Part shown: positions 29,620 through 38,968 of the stretch, in pieces
Layout: each line of letters starts with the position of its first letter
Position numbering within the stretch: the first letter of the stretch is position 1
Assembly (NCBI RefSeq): GCF_030453185.1
Contig: NZ_JAKDKW010000002.1
Location: forward strand, 22,229-86,228
From: Yaniella sp.
Lineage (GTDB): Bacteria; Actinomycetota; Actinomycetes; Actinomycetales; Micrococcaceae
Length of the DNA stretch: 64,000 nt
Direction of reading: 5' to 3'
Position numbers and translations under genes: made by a program
Notes under the pieces: model-generated
Seen by the model: the letters and a program-made list of their open reading frames with translations, nothing else
What the model was told of the DNA's origin: nothing
Databases searched by the model: none

Positions 29620-30846
29620 ATGCGTCCTTTTGATGCGCCAGGTCGGATTACCGGCCTCGATACAGCTCGCGCTGTTGCGATATTGGGCATGATTGCCACT
29701 CACATTTTCCCACTCTTGCAATCGGAACCCGACGGTACACTGTTGCCGACGTGGGTGGGTACAAGTTTGACAGGCGTATCCTCTGCATTGTTTGTTGTGT
29801 TGGCCGGTGTTGGCCTGACGTTGCTAACTAAGAATACAACCGATGTATTCACATCAAGGATGCAGCTCTCCTTGCGGGCACTCGCCCTGATAATGATTGG
29901 CCTATTGCTAGGTCATGCTGGCTCGAATGTAGCCATCATTCTGGTGCACTATGGCGTATTGTTCTTCCTCGCCATGTGGTGCATCCAGTTGTCATCACGG
30001 GCCTTGACCGTCATGGCTGTTTCTTGGGTGGTCCTGTCACCGATACTGCACGGGGTTCTGACCCGGTTCATGCAGCTTCAAGCTGGCGGAACCACAAGCT
30101 ATGTAGAGAACTGGAGGCTGTGGACCTCTCCGACCCTGTTGGACGTTGTACAGCAACCGGTACTGATGCTGTGGGACATCTTCTTTACCGGGTACTATCC
30201 GGTGATTTCATTTTTCGGGTATGTGCTGCTCGGAATGGCGATCGGTCGCACCAATATGCACAAATGGTCGATCGGTGTGCGTCTTCTGGCCATCGGTGGC
30301 TTGAGCTATGGTGTGTGTCGCGGACTCGCTGCGTGGTTACTCACCGATTCAGCCTTCGCGAATCGCATTGCGCATGCAACGGGGGTACCGGTGGAGCAGC
30401 TGCCGGCCATGAGTACGACGGGTGCGAGTGTTAACACTGACTTAGCCATGGGGGCTCCCCACTGGTATGGCCTTGCTGTCCCCCATTCTGGAGCACCCTT
30501 GGATATCTATTCGACAGCCGGGGCGGCGATGGCGGTTATCGGATTCTTCCTGCTCATAACCCGGATGGGACTGGTGCGCAAGATCCTCTTCCCGCTCAGC
30601 GCCGCTGGCAGGGTTGCTTTGACTGCCTACGTCGTGCATGTCCTCGTGACCGGATTATGGCCGACCAACTGGAGCCAGACTCTGCACGTTGATGACCCGA
30701 TGTTCACCGATGCGTGGATCATGCTGATCGTGCACTGGGTGATAGTGGTGGCAATCGGTGTCACCGTGCATTTTGCCGGAGTTCGAGGACCCTTGGAGTC
30801 CCTACTACGGAAGGTTTCTAGCGTCGGATCGGCCGCGAAACGTTAG
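29620..30846 (+). CDS. DUF418/DUF1624-type polytopic membrane protein (putative acyltransferase-like)
   Basis: MRPFDAPGRITGLDTARAVAILGMIATHIFPLL... about 10 hydrophobic segments; C-terminal RVALTAYVVHVLV... Confidence 0.7.
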   Translation: MRPFDAPGRITGLDTARAVAILGMIATHIFPLLQSEPDGTLLPTWVGTSLTGVSSALFVVLAGVGLTLLTKNTTDVFTSRMQLSLRALALIMIGLLLGHAGSNVAIILVHYGVLFFLAMWCIQLSSRALTVMAVSWVVLSPILHGVLTRFMQLQAGGTTSYVENWRLWTSPTLLDVVQQPVLMLWDIFFTGYYPVISFFGYVLLGMAIGRTNMHKWSIGVRLLAIGGLSYGVCRGLAAWLLTDSAFANRIAHATGVPVEQLPAMSTTGASVNTDLAMGAPHWYGLAVPHSGAPLDIYSTAGAAMAVIGFFLLITRMGLVRKILFPLSAAGRVALTAYVVHVLVTGLWPTNWSQTLHVDDPMFTDAWIMLIVHWVIVVAIGVTVHFAGVRGPLESLLRKVSSVGSAAKR

Positions 30847-31286
30847 GCGCTGTGATACATACTGATAGCGTCGCGTAGGGCTGCTCGGGCACGTTTACGA
30901 TCGCCGGCGGCATCGTAGGCAAGGCCAAGGCGGTACCAGCTGCGCCAATTATCCGGGTCGGCTTCCGTTTCGAGTCGATAAATTTCAAATTCTTGGTCTG
31001 CGGAGTCACGATCAATTCGACCCCGTACTCGGGGCAGATTATCTTCGGGAAGTTTGCCTTCGGTATCGAGAATTCCGGCCAATTTTTCTGTATTGGCTCC
31101 GAAACGGATCTCGCGAATGAGCGCCCAAATGCCGAAGATCACGATCGCTACGACCGCGAATCCCAGCACTTTAGCGATCCAGTTATCCGCGATAATAAAA
31201 GCGAGGGCGGACCATAGTGCCAAAAATGCGAAGAGCAGTGTCAGCGCCGTCAGCAGTGCAACAGCTATTTTGTTTTTCATCTGCAT
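30843..31286 (-). CDS. Membrane protein with a TPR-like C-terminus
   Basis: Two TM segments, then YRLETEADPDNWRSWYRLGLAYDAAGDRKRARAALRDAI. Confidence 0.7.
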   Translation of the reverse strand: MQMKNKIAVALLTALTLLFAFLALWSALAFIIADNWIAKVLGFAVVAIVIFGIWALIREIRFGANTEKLAGILDTEGKLPEDNLPRVRGRIDRDSADQEFEIYRLETEADPDNWRSWYRLGLAYDAAGDRKRARAALRDAISMYHSA

Positions 31287-32062
31287 TAGTCCAAGTCGAG
31301 ATAAGCGTCTAGGCCATAAGACAGGCCAGGACGAGAGGCAACGGTTCGCAGGCCAAGCAGGACACCCGGCATGTAGGACGAACGGTCAAAAGCATCATGC
31401 CGTAGCACTAGCTGCTGGCCGGGCGTACCCATGAGTACTTCTTGATGCGCTTCTAAACCTGCCAGGCGTACCGCATGCACGTTGATACCTGAGACCTTTG
31501 CGCCACGTGCATGGTCTGGATCATGTTCCGTAGCGTCAGGCGAAAGACCGACACCCGCCTGTTCGCGAGCATCAGCAATCATCTCGGCAGTGCGCACTGC
31601 GGTCCCTGATGGGGCATCGATTTTGTTCGGGTGGTGCATCTCAATGACTTCAACCGACTCGAAATACGGGGCCGCTTGGGCAGCGAATCGGGTCGCGAGA
31701 ACGGAGCCAATCGAAAAATTGGGCGCAATTAATACGCCGACGTTCGGGTGTTCAGCGAGGTGATCTTCTAAAACCGACCGCTTATCCGGGGTCCAACCGG
31801 ACGTACCGATCACGGTATGGAGCCCGTTATTGACCGCAAATTGTACAACCTTGGAAGAAACATCGGGCACTGTCAGGTCGAGAACGTGGGTTGCACCAGC
31901 TGCGCTGATATCGTCTAGCGGATGCTTCGAGGAAAGTTTGGCTACCAGTGCCATATCATCAGCCGCGTTGACGGCGTCGATGGCGAACTGTCCCATTTTC
32001 CCGGTGGCGCCTACCAGCGCTACTTTGACGGGGTCTTGTGCAGGATTTTTTTCAGAGGACAT
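31286..32062 (-). CDS. dapB: 4-hydroxy-tetrahydrodipicolinate reductase DapB
   Basis: VKVALVGATGKMGQFAIDAV, EMHHPNKIDAPSGTAVRTAEMI. Confidence 0.95.
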   Translation of the reverse strand: MSSEKNPAQDPVKVALVGATGKMGQFAIDAVNAADDMALVAKLSSKHPLDDISAAGATHVLDLTVPDVSSKVVQFAVNNGLHTVIGTSGWTPDKRSVLEDHLAEHPNVGVLIAPNFSIGSVLATRFAAQAAPYFESVEVIEMHHPNKIDAPSGTAVRTAEMIADAREQAGVGLSPDATEHDPDHARGAKVSGINVHAVRLAGLEAHQEVLMGTPGQQLVLRHDAFDRSSYMPGVLLGLRTVASRPGLSYGLDAYLDLD

Positions 32063-32130
32063 ATGGCCTAGCTTAGTCAATGTTGTGAGCGCCGCACCGA
32101 GTGCTGCAGCAGAGGTTTGTTTTGCACGGC

Positions 32131-32169
32131 AAAACGCCGGACCAAACGGTCTGTTCGGTCCGGCGTTTT
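32131..32169. terminator. Rho-independent-like terminator downstream of pnp
   Basis: AAAACGCCGGACC...GGTCCGGCGTTTT inverted repeat with A/T tracts on both sides. Confidence 0.8.
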
Positions 32170-32185
32170 ATGCTGTCAAAAGGCT

Positions 32186-34411
32186 TTAGCCTTCTTCACC
32201 GTCTTCATCAATGACGGGTACCAGCGAAAGTTTGCCGCGGTCATCAACCTTGGCGATTTCAACTTGAAGTTTGCTACCGACTGCAACAATGTCGTCAACT
32301 TCGTCAACACGTTTGCCATCGTTGAGTTTGCGCAACTCGGAGATGTGTAGCAGGCCATCTTTACCCGGGGTCAGCGAAATGAAGGCGCCGAAACTCGTGG
32401 TCTTGACCACGGTGCCCAAATAGCGTTCACCTGCTTCTGGAACCTGTGGGTTCGCGATGGCATTGATGGTATCGCGAGCCTCTTCAGCTGCTTTACCTTC
32501 GGTCGAACCAATCAACACGGTGCCGTCATCTTCAATGCTGATGTCCGCTCCGGTGTCTTCTTGGATCTGGTTGATCATTTTACCCTTCGGCCCAATGACC
32601 TCACCGATCTTATCTACCGGGATCTTGACCGAGAGGATACGTGGAGCGGTTGGGCTCATGTCGTCGGCTTCATCAATGACCGAGTCCATGACCGACAGGA
32701 TGTGAAGACGTGCTTCACGAGCCTGAGTCAAGGCGGCTGCCAAGACATCGGCTGGAATACCATCAAGTTTGGTGTCCAGCTGAATGGCGGTGATGAAGTC
32801 CTTGGTACCGGCGACCTTGAAGTCCATATCGCCCATGGCGTCTTCAGCACCCAGGATGTCAGTCAACGCAGCATAACGTGTTTCGTTGTCCACGGTGTCG
32901 GATACCAGGCCCATAGCAATGCCTGCAACGGATGCACGCAATGGCACACCAGAGTTGAACAGGGACAGCGTTGAGGCACAGACCGAGCCCATGGAGGTCG
33001 AGCCGTTAGAAGCCAGCGCTTCGGATACCTGACGAATCGCGTAAGGAAATTCCTCGCGAGATGGAAGCACCGGCAAGATGGCGCGCTCAGCCAATGCACC
33101 GTGACCAATTTCGCGACGTTTTGGTGAACCAACGCGTCCGGTCTCACCCACCGAGTATGGCGGGAAGTTGTAGTGGTGCATGTAGCGTTTGGAGGTTTCT
33201 GGGCTCAGGGAGTCCAGTTGCTGCTCCATTTTGAGCATGTTCAGGGTAGTGACACCCATAATCTGTGTTTCGCCACGTTCGAAGATTGCCGAACCGTGAA
33301 CGCGTGGCAGAACTTCTACCTCAGCGGTCAGCTGGCGAATATCGGTTAGACCACGACCATCAATGCGCACCTGTTCGGTCAAAACGCGCTGACGCACGAT
33401 GTGACGAGTGACCGCACCGTAGGCCTTGACGATTTCGTCATGGCGCTCGGCGTATGGCTTCCCTTCACCGGCTAGTGCCTCAACGACTTCTTGATGGTAT
33501 TCATCAGAGGCCGCTTCGCGTTCCTGTTTATCGGCAATCGAGAAGATTTCAGTCAAACGTGTTTCGGCGTAATCCTTGACGGCGTCGAAAGCATCCTGCT
33601 GGAATGCCACGAACAGTGGGATTTCAACCGGTGCTTTTGCAGCACGGTCGGCTAGGTCTGCCTGGGTGTCGCAGAGGACCTTGATGAACGGTTTTGCCGC
33701 TTCGAGGCCTTCAGCAACGATTTCTTCGGTTGGAGCGGAGACGCCCTTACCGTTGATCATTTCCCATGCGCCTTCAGGTGCTTCGGCTTCAACCATCATG
33801 ACGGCGATGTCGCCATCGTCAGAAACGCGACCGGCGACTGCCATGTTGAACACAGCATTTTGGAGCTGCGAGTGCTTCGGGAAGGCTACCCACTGGGTAT
33901 CGCCGTTCTCGTCAGCAACCAGAGCAACACGTACGGCACCGATTGGGCCGGCAAAGTCCATGCCGGAAAGTGTGGTCGACATCGACGCTGCGTTAATTGC
34001 GACGGTGTCATAAACCTCGTCTGGTGCAATCGAAGTCACGGTGATAACAACTTGGACCTCGTTGCGAATGCCATCGGCAAAAGCCGGGCGCAATGGGCGG
34101 TCAATCAGACGTGCCGTCAAAATAGCATCTGTCGGTGGACGGGCTTCACGACGGAAGAATGAACCCGGGATCTTACCGGCTGCATACTGACGTTCTTCAA
34201 CATCAACGGTCAGCGGGAAGAAGTCGAAACCTTCACGTGGGTTTTTGCCAAAGGTGGTGGTCGATAACATCGATGTGTCTTCGTCAATCGACACCATCGT
34301 TGCGCCAGCGGCCTGCTTGGCCAGACGACCGGTTTCGAAACGTACGGTACGAGTACCGTATTTGCCATTATCAATAACGGCTTCTGCAAATTGAATTTCT
34401 GGACCTTCCAT
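32186..34411 (-). CDS. pnp: Polyribonucleotide nucleotidyltransferase
   Basis: Two RNase PH domains, KH ([27 protein letters not shown]) and S1 domain. Confidence 0.97.
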   Translation of the reverse strand: MEGPEIQFAEAVIDNGKYGTRTVRFETGRLAKQAAGATMVSIDEDTSMLSTTTFGKNPREGFDFFPLTVDVEERQYAAGKIPGSFFRREARPPTDAILTARLIDRPLRPAFADGIRNEVQVVITVTSIAPDEVYDTVAINAASMSTTLSGMDFAGPIGAVRVALVADENGDTQWVAFPKHSQLQNAVFNMAVAGRVSDDGDIAVMMVEAEAPEGAWEMINGKGVSAPTEEIVAEGLEAAKPFIKVLCDTQADLADRAAKAPVEIPLFVAFQQDAFDAVKDYAETRLTEIFSIADKQEREAASDEYHQEVVEALAGEGKPYAERHDEIVKAYGAVTRHIVRQRVLTEQVRIDGRGLTDIRQLTAEVEVLPRVHGSAIFERGETQIMGVTTLNMLKMEQQLDSLSPETSKRYMHHYNFPPYSVGETGRVGSPKRREIGHGALAERAILPVLPSREEFPYAIRQVSEALASNGSTSMGSVCASTLSLFNSGVPLRASVAGIAMGLVSDTVDNETRYAALTDILGAEDAMGDMDFKVAGTKDFITAIQLDTKLDGIPADVLAAALTQAREARLHILSVMDSVIDEADDMSPTAPRILSVKIPVDKIGEVIGPKGKMINQIQEDTGADISIEDDGTVLIGSTEGKAAEEARDTINAIANPQVPEAGERYLGTVVKTTSFGAFISLTPGKDGLLHISELRKLNDGKRVDEVDDIVAVGSKLQVEIAKVDDRGKLSLVPVIDEDGEEG

Positions 34412-34579
34412 AGGTCTCCTTTCATACAATCTGCATCAAACCTGAAGGTCGGTCTTCGATCGAAGCCTCCGCAACGTGTGCTCCGGAGGCCACTGTCGAG
34501 GACCGGGTCTCGGAACAGGCTTGATGCAAAATATCTCCGGTACCGTTTGGTACCGACTTCTAGTCTAGTTAAACTTCAA

Positions 34580-34612
34580 GGCGGCGTCCGGTAATTTTCC
34601 GGAGCGCCGCCC
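34580..34612. terminator. Hairpin downstream of rpsO
   Basis: GGCGGCGTCCGG-TAATTTT-CCGGAGCGCCGCC. Confidence 0.6.
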
Positions 34613-34628
34613 CAATGTGTGTCTCACC

Positions 34629-34898
34629 TTATTTGCGCAGACCCAAACGTTCGATCAATGAACGGTAGCGTTCAATATTTTCGGAGTAGAGATACTGCAA
34701 CATACGACGACGGCGACCAACCAGAGCCATCAGGCCACGGCGGGTGTGGTGGTCGTGTGGGTGATCCTTGAGGTGCGCAGTCAGATTCGAAATACGACGA
34801 GAAAGTACAGCAACCTGTACCTCCGGTGATCCGGTGTCACCTTCATGGGTGGCGTATTCGTCAATAATCTGCTGTTTTACTTCACGGGAAATCGACAT
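34629..34898 (-). CDS. rpsO: 30S ribosomal protein S15
   Basis: [50 protein letters not shown]. Confidence 0.98.
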   Translation of the reverse strand: MSISREVKQQIIDEYATHEGDTGSPEVQVAVLSRRISNLTAHLKDHPHDHHTRRGLMALVGRRRRMLQYLYSENIERYRSLIERLGLRK

Positions 34899-35002
34899 GA
34901 GAAACTCCTTGAGAGTTGTACCGCGTTCATTCAGAGGCCGAGTGTTCGGCCGGTGCCGCCACCGCGGACCGCAGCGTACACCAACGCTCTACGCTACCAC
35001 CT

Positions 35003-35797
35003 TCACCCCGAAGCACCCAACTCAGTTCGCTCCATGCGCCACGCAGCTGTGACATAGGGAAGGCGAATACTCGCAGAGTGTCCATAACCCAGGTGTTCCA
35101 ACAGGTACCAATTGAGGTTGTCATGCATACGTTTTCGTTGCTTGTCGTGTGTGCGAAGGTAGAACGCCCGGGACATCATTAGGTGATGAATTTGTTCAAC
35201 GGTCAGCTTTTGTTCCCAGCGCCACCACTCCCCCACAGGCTGGGTAAAGCTCGAGCTCAGCTCGGGTGGCTGTTCCACGGGGTGAATGTCTCCGGAGTGC
35301 ATTATTTTGCACAGTCGCAGCACCCATGCTTGAGATGTATCGATTTGATGATGCACGATGCCGAAGACACCATCGTCGGCAAGCAATTTGGATACTTTCC
35401 GACTACCTTGCGGCGTGTCGATCCAATGCCAAGACTGAGCCGCCACCACCAGGTGTGCTCGAGATTCCCACTTAGCAATGTCGAGGTTCTCGATTTTGGA
35501 CACCACGGTTTCGACTTCTGGGTGTTCATTTGCTAAGACGGTCAGCATGTTAGCCGCTGGATCAACGGCCACCACCTCCCAGCCCGCAGCGACCAGTTGT
35601 GCTGTAAACAGCCCTGTACCGGCGCCAAGGTCTATAGCAAGTCCTGGTTGACGTTGGCTCAGAAAATCTAGAATTTCGGACTGATAACCGGGCCGCACAC
35701 CGTGATAGAGGTCAGCCTGATCGGTGTCAAAGGCCAATGTGTATCGGTGACGGGTGTCCTGGCTGAGCTTTAGGGCGACAGTGGGACGGTTGGACAA
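35003..35797 (-). CDS. Class I SAM-dependent methyltransferase
   Basis: AIDLGAGTGLFTAQLVAAGWEVVAVDPAANML. Confidence 0.85.
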   Translation of the reverse strand: MSNRPTVALKLSQDTRHRYTLAFDTDQADLYHGVRPGYQSEILDFLSQRQPGLAIDLGAGTGLFTAQLVAAGWEVVAVDPAANMLTVLANEHPEVETVVSKIENLDIAKWESRAHLVVAAQSWHWIDTPQGSRKVSKLLADDGVFGIVHHQIDTSQAWVLRLCKIMHSGDIHPVEQPPELSSSFTQPVGEWWRWEQKLTVEQIHHLMMSRAFYLRTHDKQRKRMHDNLNWYLLEHLGYGHSASIRLPYVTAAWRMERTELGASG

Positions 35798-35803
35798 TGA
35801 CTT

Positions 35804-36784
35804 TTATCTCCGAGGTTGGGGTGCATCAATTTCAGGGGCTTTGCCGGATAAGATCTCGCCGGCTTGGCCGACGTCTGCATCCATTTGTTCAATGAGATCG
35901 TCAATCCCCGTGAAGGCTTTCATACCCCGTAGACGTGCGACAAATTCAACTGCACAGTGCTGGCCATATAAGTTGAAGTCTTCGAGCACTTCTCCGTCGG
36001 GCCGATCAAAAATATGTGCTTCCACGGTCCGTACGATGTCATTAAACGTTGGGTTACTCCCCACCGATATGGCGGCGGGGAGTTGATTGCCACGTTCATC
36101 GGTGAACCAACCGGCGTATACTCCGTCCGCAGGGATCATGCCTTGTGAGTCTGAGGCAAAATTGGCGGTTGGAAAGCCGAGCTCGCGACCGCGGGCATGA
36201 CCGTGGACGATTTCTCCTTCAACAGTATGGTAGCGACCAAGAATACGGCTAGCCTGAGCGACCTTGCCCGCTTCGAGGGTATCCCGCACCCACGTTGACG
36301 ACCATCGCTCGGTTTCTCCGACGTCATCAACTTGGACGACGTCAAAGTTATGGGCCTTACCGAGTTTGCGCAGGGTGTTAATATCTCCGGTATTGCCGGC
36401 GCCGAAGCGGGTGTCCGAGCCGACTACGACAATACGTGCGTTGAGGGCCTCGACCAGAATATTCTCGACAAACTCTTGGGCGGTTTGCGTGGCAAAGTCT
36501 AGGGTGTAGTGGATGACCAGAGTGGCGTCCAAGTTGCAGGATTCCAGTAGTCGGATTTTCTGCGGCAGTGACACGATCGGCACCAATGGTTCTTCGGGCA
36601 AGTGCACGAGCCGCGGGTGCGGGTCAAAGGTGACAGCGACCGATTGCAGGTCATGCTGTTTGGCGGTGTCGTCCACGAGTTTAAGCACTGCTCGGTGCCC
36701 TCGATGTACGCCGTCGAAGTTGCCTAGCGTCACCACAGACGGCGATGGGTGGCCGATTGCGGCGGTACCTGCCCAATATTGCAC
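35804..36784 (-). CDS. ribF: Bifunctional riboflavin kinase/FAD synthetase
   Basis: VTLGNFDGVHRGHRAVLK, GFPTANFASDSQGMIPADGVYAGW. Confidence 0.95.
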   Translation of the reverse strand: MQYWAGTAAIGHPSPSVVTLGNFDGVHRGHRAVLKLVDDTAKQHDLQSVAVTFDPHPRLVHLPEEPLVPIVSLPQKIRLLESCNLDATLVIHYTLDFATQTAQEFVENILVEALNARIVVVGSDTRFGAGNTGDINTLRKLGKAHNFDVVQVDDVGETERWSSTWVRDTLEAGKVAQASRILGRYHTVEGEIVHGHARGRELGFPTANFASDSQGMIPADGVYAGWFTDERGNQLPAAISVGSNPTFNDIVRTVEAHIFDRPDGEVLEDFNLYGQHCAVEFVARLRGMKAFTGIDDLIEQMDADVGQAGEILSGKAPEIDAPQPRR

Positions 36785-36818
36785 TTGCTGTCTTCCTTTG
36801 CTTCGCGAGCGGTTGACT

Positions 36819-37226
36819 CTAGGTTAGCCGTTTTGGCCGGTGCTTATACAACCAATACAGGCCGATAATGGGCAAGATCAACGGGATGAATCCGTAACCT
36901 ACCCCAAACGTAGACCACACGGTCGGCTGGGGGAACATTTCGGGAGCGAGCAACGACCACGCTCCAACGATTATCACCCCAAGTAGTTCAAACCAGACGG
37001 CCAGGTGCGCGATCTGCCACGCTCGACGACCGGGTGTTGCCAGGGCGAAGGTTGCGATGATGTACACCAGACCGGATAAGCCGGAAAGCATAAATGCAAC
37101 GGGCGCTTCATCGAATTTTGATAACAGCTGGAATCCAGAGCGCCACGAGGCGGCCAACGCCAATATGGCGTACACCATAACGAGAATGCGTCCGACTCCT
37201 GTGGTACGGCCTGAGGGCTCAGCCAT
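36819..37226 (-). CDS. Hypothetical membrane protein
   Basis: Four predicted hydrophobic helices; overlaps the next ORF. Confidence 0.65.
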   Translation of the reverse strand: MAEPSGRTTGVGRILVMVYAILALAASWRSGFQLLSKFDEAPVAFMLSGLSGLVYIIATFALATPGRRAWQIAHLAVWFELLGVIIVGAWSLLAPEMFPQPTVWSTFGVGYGFIPLILPIIGLYWLYKHRPKRLT

Positions 37227-37572
37227 GCCAAATCACCTGCAATCTGTGAATCATGACCAATACGGTGGGGCCAACAGCGGCCATGACCAGATTGGACCAG
37301 CGAGTTTTGTCGGTAATCCCCCAGAAGAACGCTATCGGGGGCAAGATCATGGCGGTGAAGATATAACCCCAGAATTCCCAGCCCGGTCCGTTTAACGGGA
37401 TGGGTGAGATCAGGGCATACACAGCATACACCGCGAGATACAGTTCAACTGCGGCCAATGAGAGGATCGAAGAGTCTGCCGGGTGATTCCGGAAAATGGT
37501 AGCGATAATGCATATGACCGCTGAGAGAGCGCCAATAGTCGCGCCGGTAATGAACCAGCCGTTGAGAATCAT
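37219..37572 (-). CDS. Hypothetical membrane protein
   Basis: Hydrophobic helices; overlaps neighbours on both sides as in an operon. Confidence 0.65.
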   Translation of the reverse strand: MILNGWFITGATIGALSAVICIIATIFRNHPADSSILSLAAVELYLAVYAVYALISPIPLNGPGWEFWGYIFTAMILPPIAFFWGITDKTRWSNLVMAAVGPTVLVMIHRLQVIWHG

Positions 37573-38489
37573 GCCGGTGCTCCGGTGATATCTTCCATTG
37601 TGGAGAATACAATTTCCGGTTTGGACTCTATCTTGCCAGCGCGTTCGGCATCTGTAATCAAGGCAATGACCTTGCCTTTGTCCAAATGCGCCGCAAGAAG
37701 TTCTGTGGAATCCGACGCGGTAATACGCCGACCGTGTACGAGATCTGTTGCTTCGGCTTCGCTGACAGTCCGCGTTGGAAATAGTTTTGCGGCCGCCGTA
37801 GAAATATCGGTGTAGCGGAATTCTTTTCCGAGTTGTTCTAGAGTAACAGCGTTATCGACATGGTAGGGGCCGACCGCTGTACGTCGTAGGGCGGTCAGGT
37901 AGCCACCGGTTTGTAATGCTTCACCAATGTCTCTGGCTAACGCACGGATGTATGTTCCAGGTGTGCAGACCACTTCGACATCGACGTCTATGGTCTTGCC
38001 ATCGTGGGCTCTACGAATCGCTTCGATATCAAAGCACTGGATGGTGACTTCACGAGATGGGATTTCAACGGTCTCACCGTCGCGCACCCGCTGATAGGCA
38101 CGTTTACCATCGATTTTGATAGCCGAAACTGCTGACGGCACCTGCTGAATGGTCCCGGTGAGGTCGTTGATGGCGCGTTCAATGTCGTCGACGGTGACGG
38201 CATTTGCTAGTCGAGTTTGAACGATCTCGCCGTCAGCGTCGTCTGTCGAGGTGTTGTGTCCAAGGCGAATCGTTGCCCGGTACGTTTTGGTGGTTTCCAC
38301 GATGTAGGTGAGCAGACGGGTGGCCTTGTTGAACCCGATGACCAACATTCCTGTAGCCATCGGGTCCAGCGTGCCGGCATGGCCCACTTTTCGGGTACCG
38401 GCAATTTTGCGGGTGCGAGACACCACATCGTGGGATGTCCAACCCGCAGGTTTGTCTACCAGTATCAGTCCCGAAACGAGTCCAGCCAT
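37569..38489 (-). CDS. truB: tRNA pseudouridine(55) synthase TruB
   Basis: LVDKPAGWTSHDVVSRTRK, KVGHAGTLDPMATGML. Confidence 0.95.
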   Translation of the reverse strand: MAGLVSGLILVDKPAGWTSHDVVSRTRKIAGTRKVGHAGTLDPMATGMLVIGFNKATRLLTYIVETTKTYRATIRLGHNTSTDDADGEIVQTRLANAVTVDDIERAINDLTGTIQQVPSAVSAIKIDGKRAYQRVRDGETVEIPSREVTIQCFDIEAIRRAHDGKTIDVDVEVVCTPGTYIRALARDIGEALQTGGYLTALRRTAVGPYHVDNAVTLEQLGKEFRYTDISTAAAKLFPTRTVSEAEATDLVHGRRITASDSTELLAAHLDKGKVIALITDAERAGKIESKPEIVFSTMEDITGAPA

Positions 38490-38493
38490 GTTG

Positions 38494-38907
38494 TTATTCC
38501 TTGTAAGGGTCTTCGTCGCCCGCATAGGTTGCGGAATCGCGTTGAGCAGCGATTTCTGCATCCCGTGCTTTGGCTTCGCGCAATACTTCTTCTAGTTGTG
38601 CTGCACTTTCGGGAACCGTGTCGCGGATGAGTTCCAAGGTTGGAACCAAACGGATGTTGAGGCCTCGACCCATTTCACGGCGTAACAGGCCACGGTTTTC
38701 TTCCATTGCACGGTGTGCACTGGCTACCGCTTCTTCATCGCCAAAGACGGTGTAGTACACGGTTGCCTGCTGCAGGTCGTTGGTGACACGAGCCTCGGTG
38801 AGGGTTACGTTGTCAATACGATCGTCCTTGATCGTTTTCTGCAAGGCTTCAGCGAGGATAACTTTGATCCGTTGTGCCAAGCGTGCGGCACGTGTGTGAT
38901 CTGCCAT
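38494..38907 (-). CDS. rbfA: 30S ribosome-binding factor RbfA
   Basis: RAARLAQRIKVILAEALQKTIKDDRIDNVTLTEARVTNDLQQATVYYTVFG. Confidence 0.93.
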   Translation of the reverse strand: MADHTRAARLAQRIKVILAEALQKTIKDDRIDNVTLTEARVTNDLQQATVYYTVFGDEEAVASAHRAMEENRGLLRREMGRGLNIRLVPTLELIRDTVPESAAQLEEVLREAKARDAEIAAQRDSATYAGDEDPYKE

Positions 38908-38968
38908 TGTAGATCTCCTGAGGTATGGGCCCGCGGCGCCCCGGTCTGGAGCGCCGCGGGTGTGCAAA

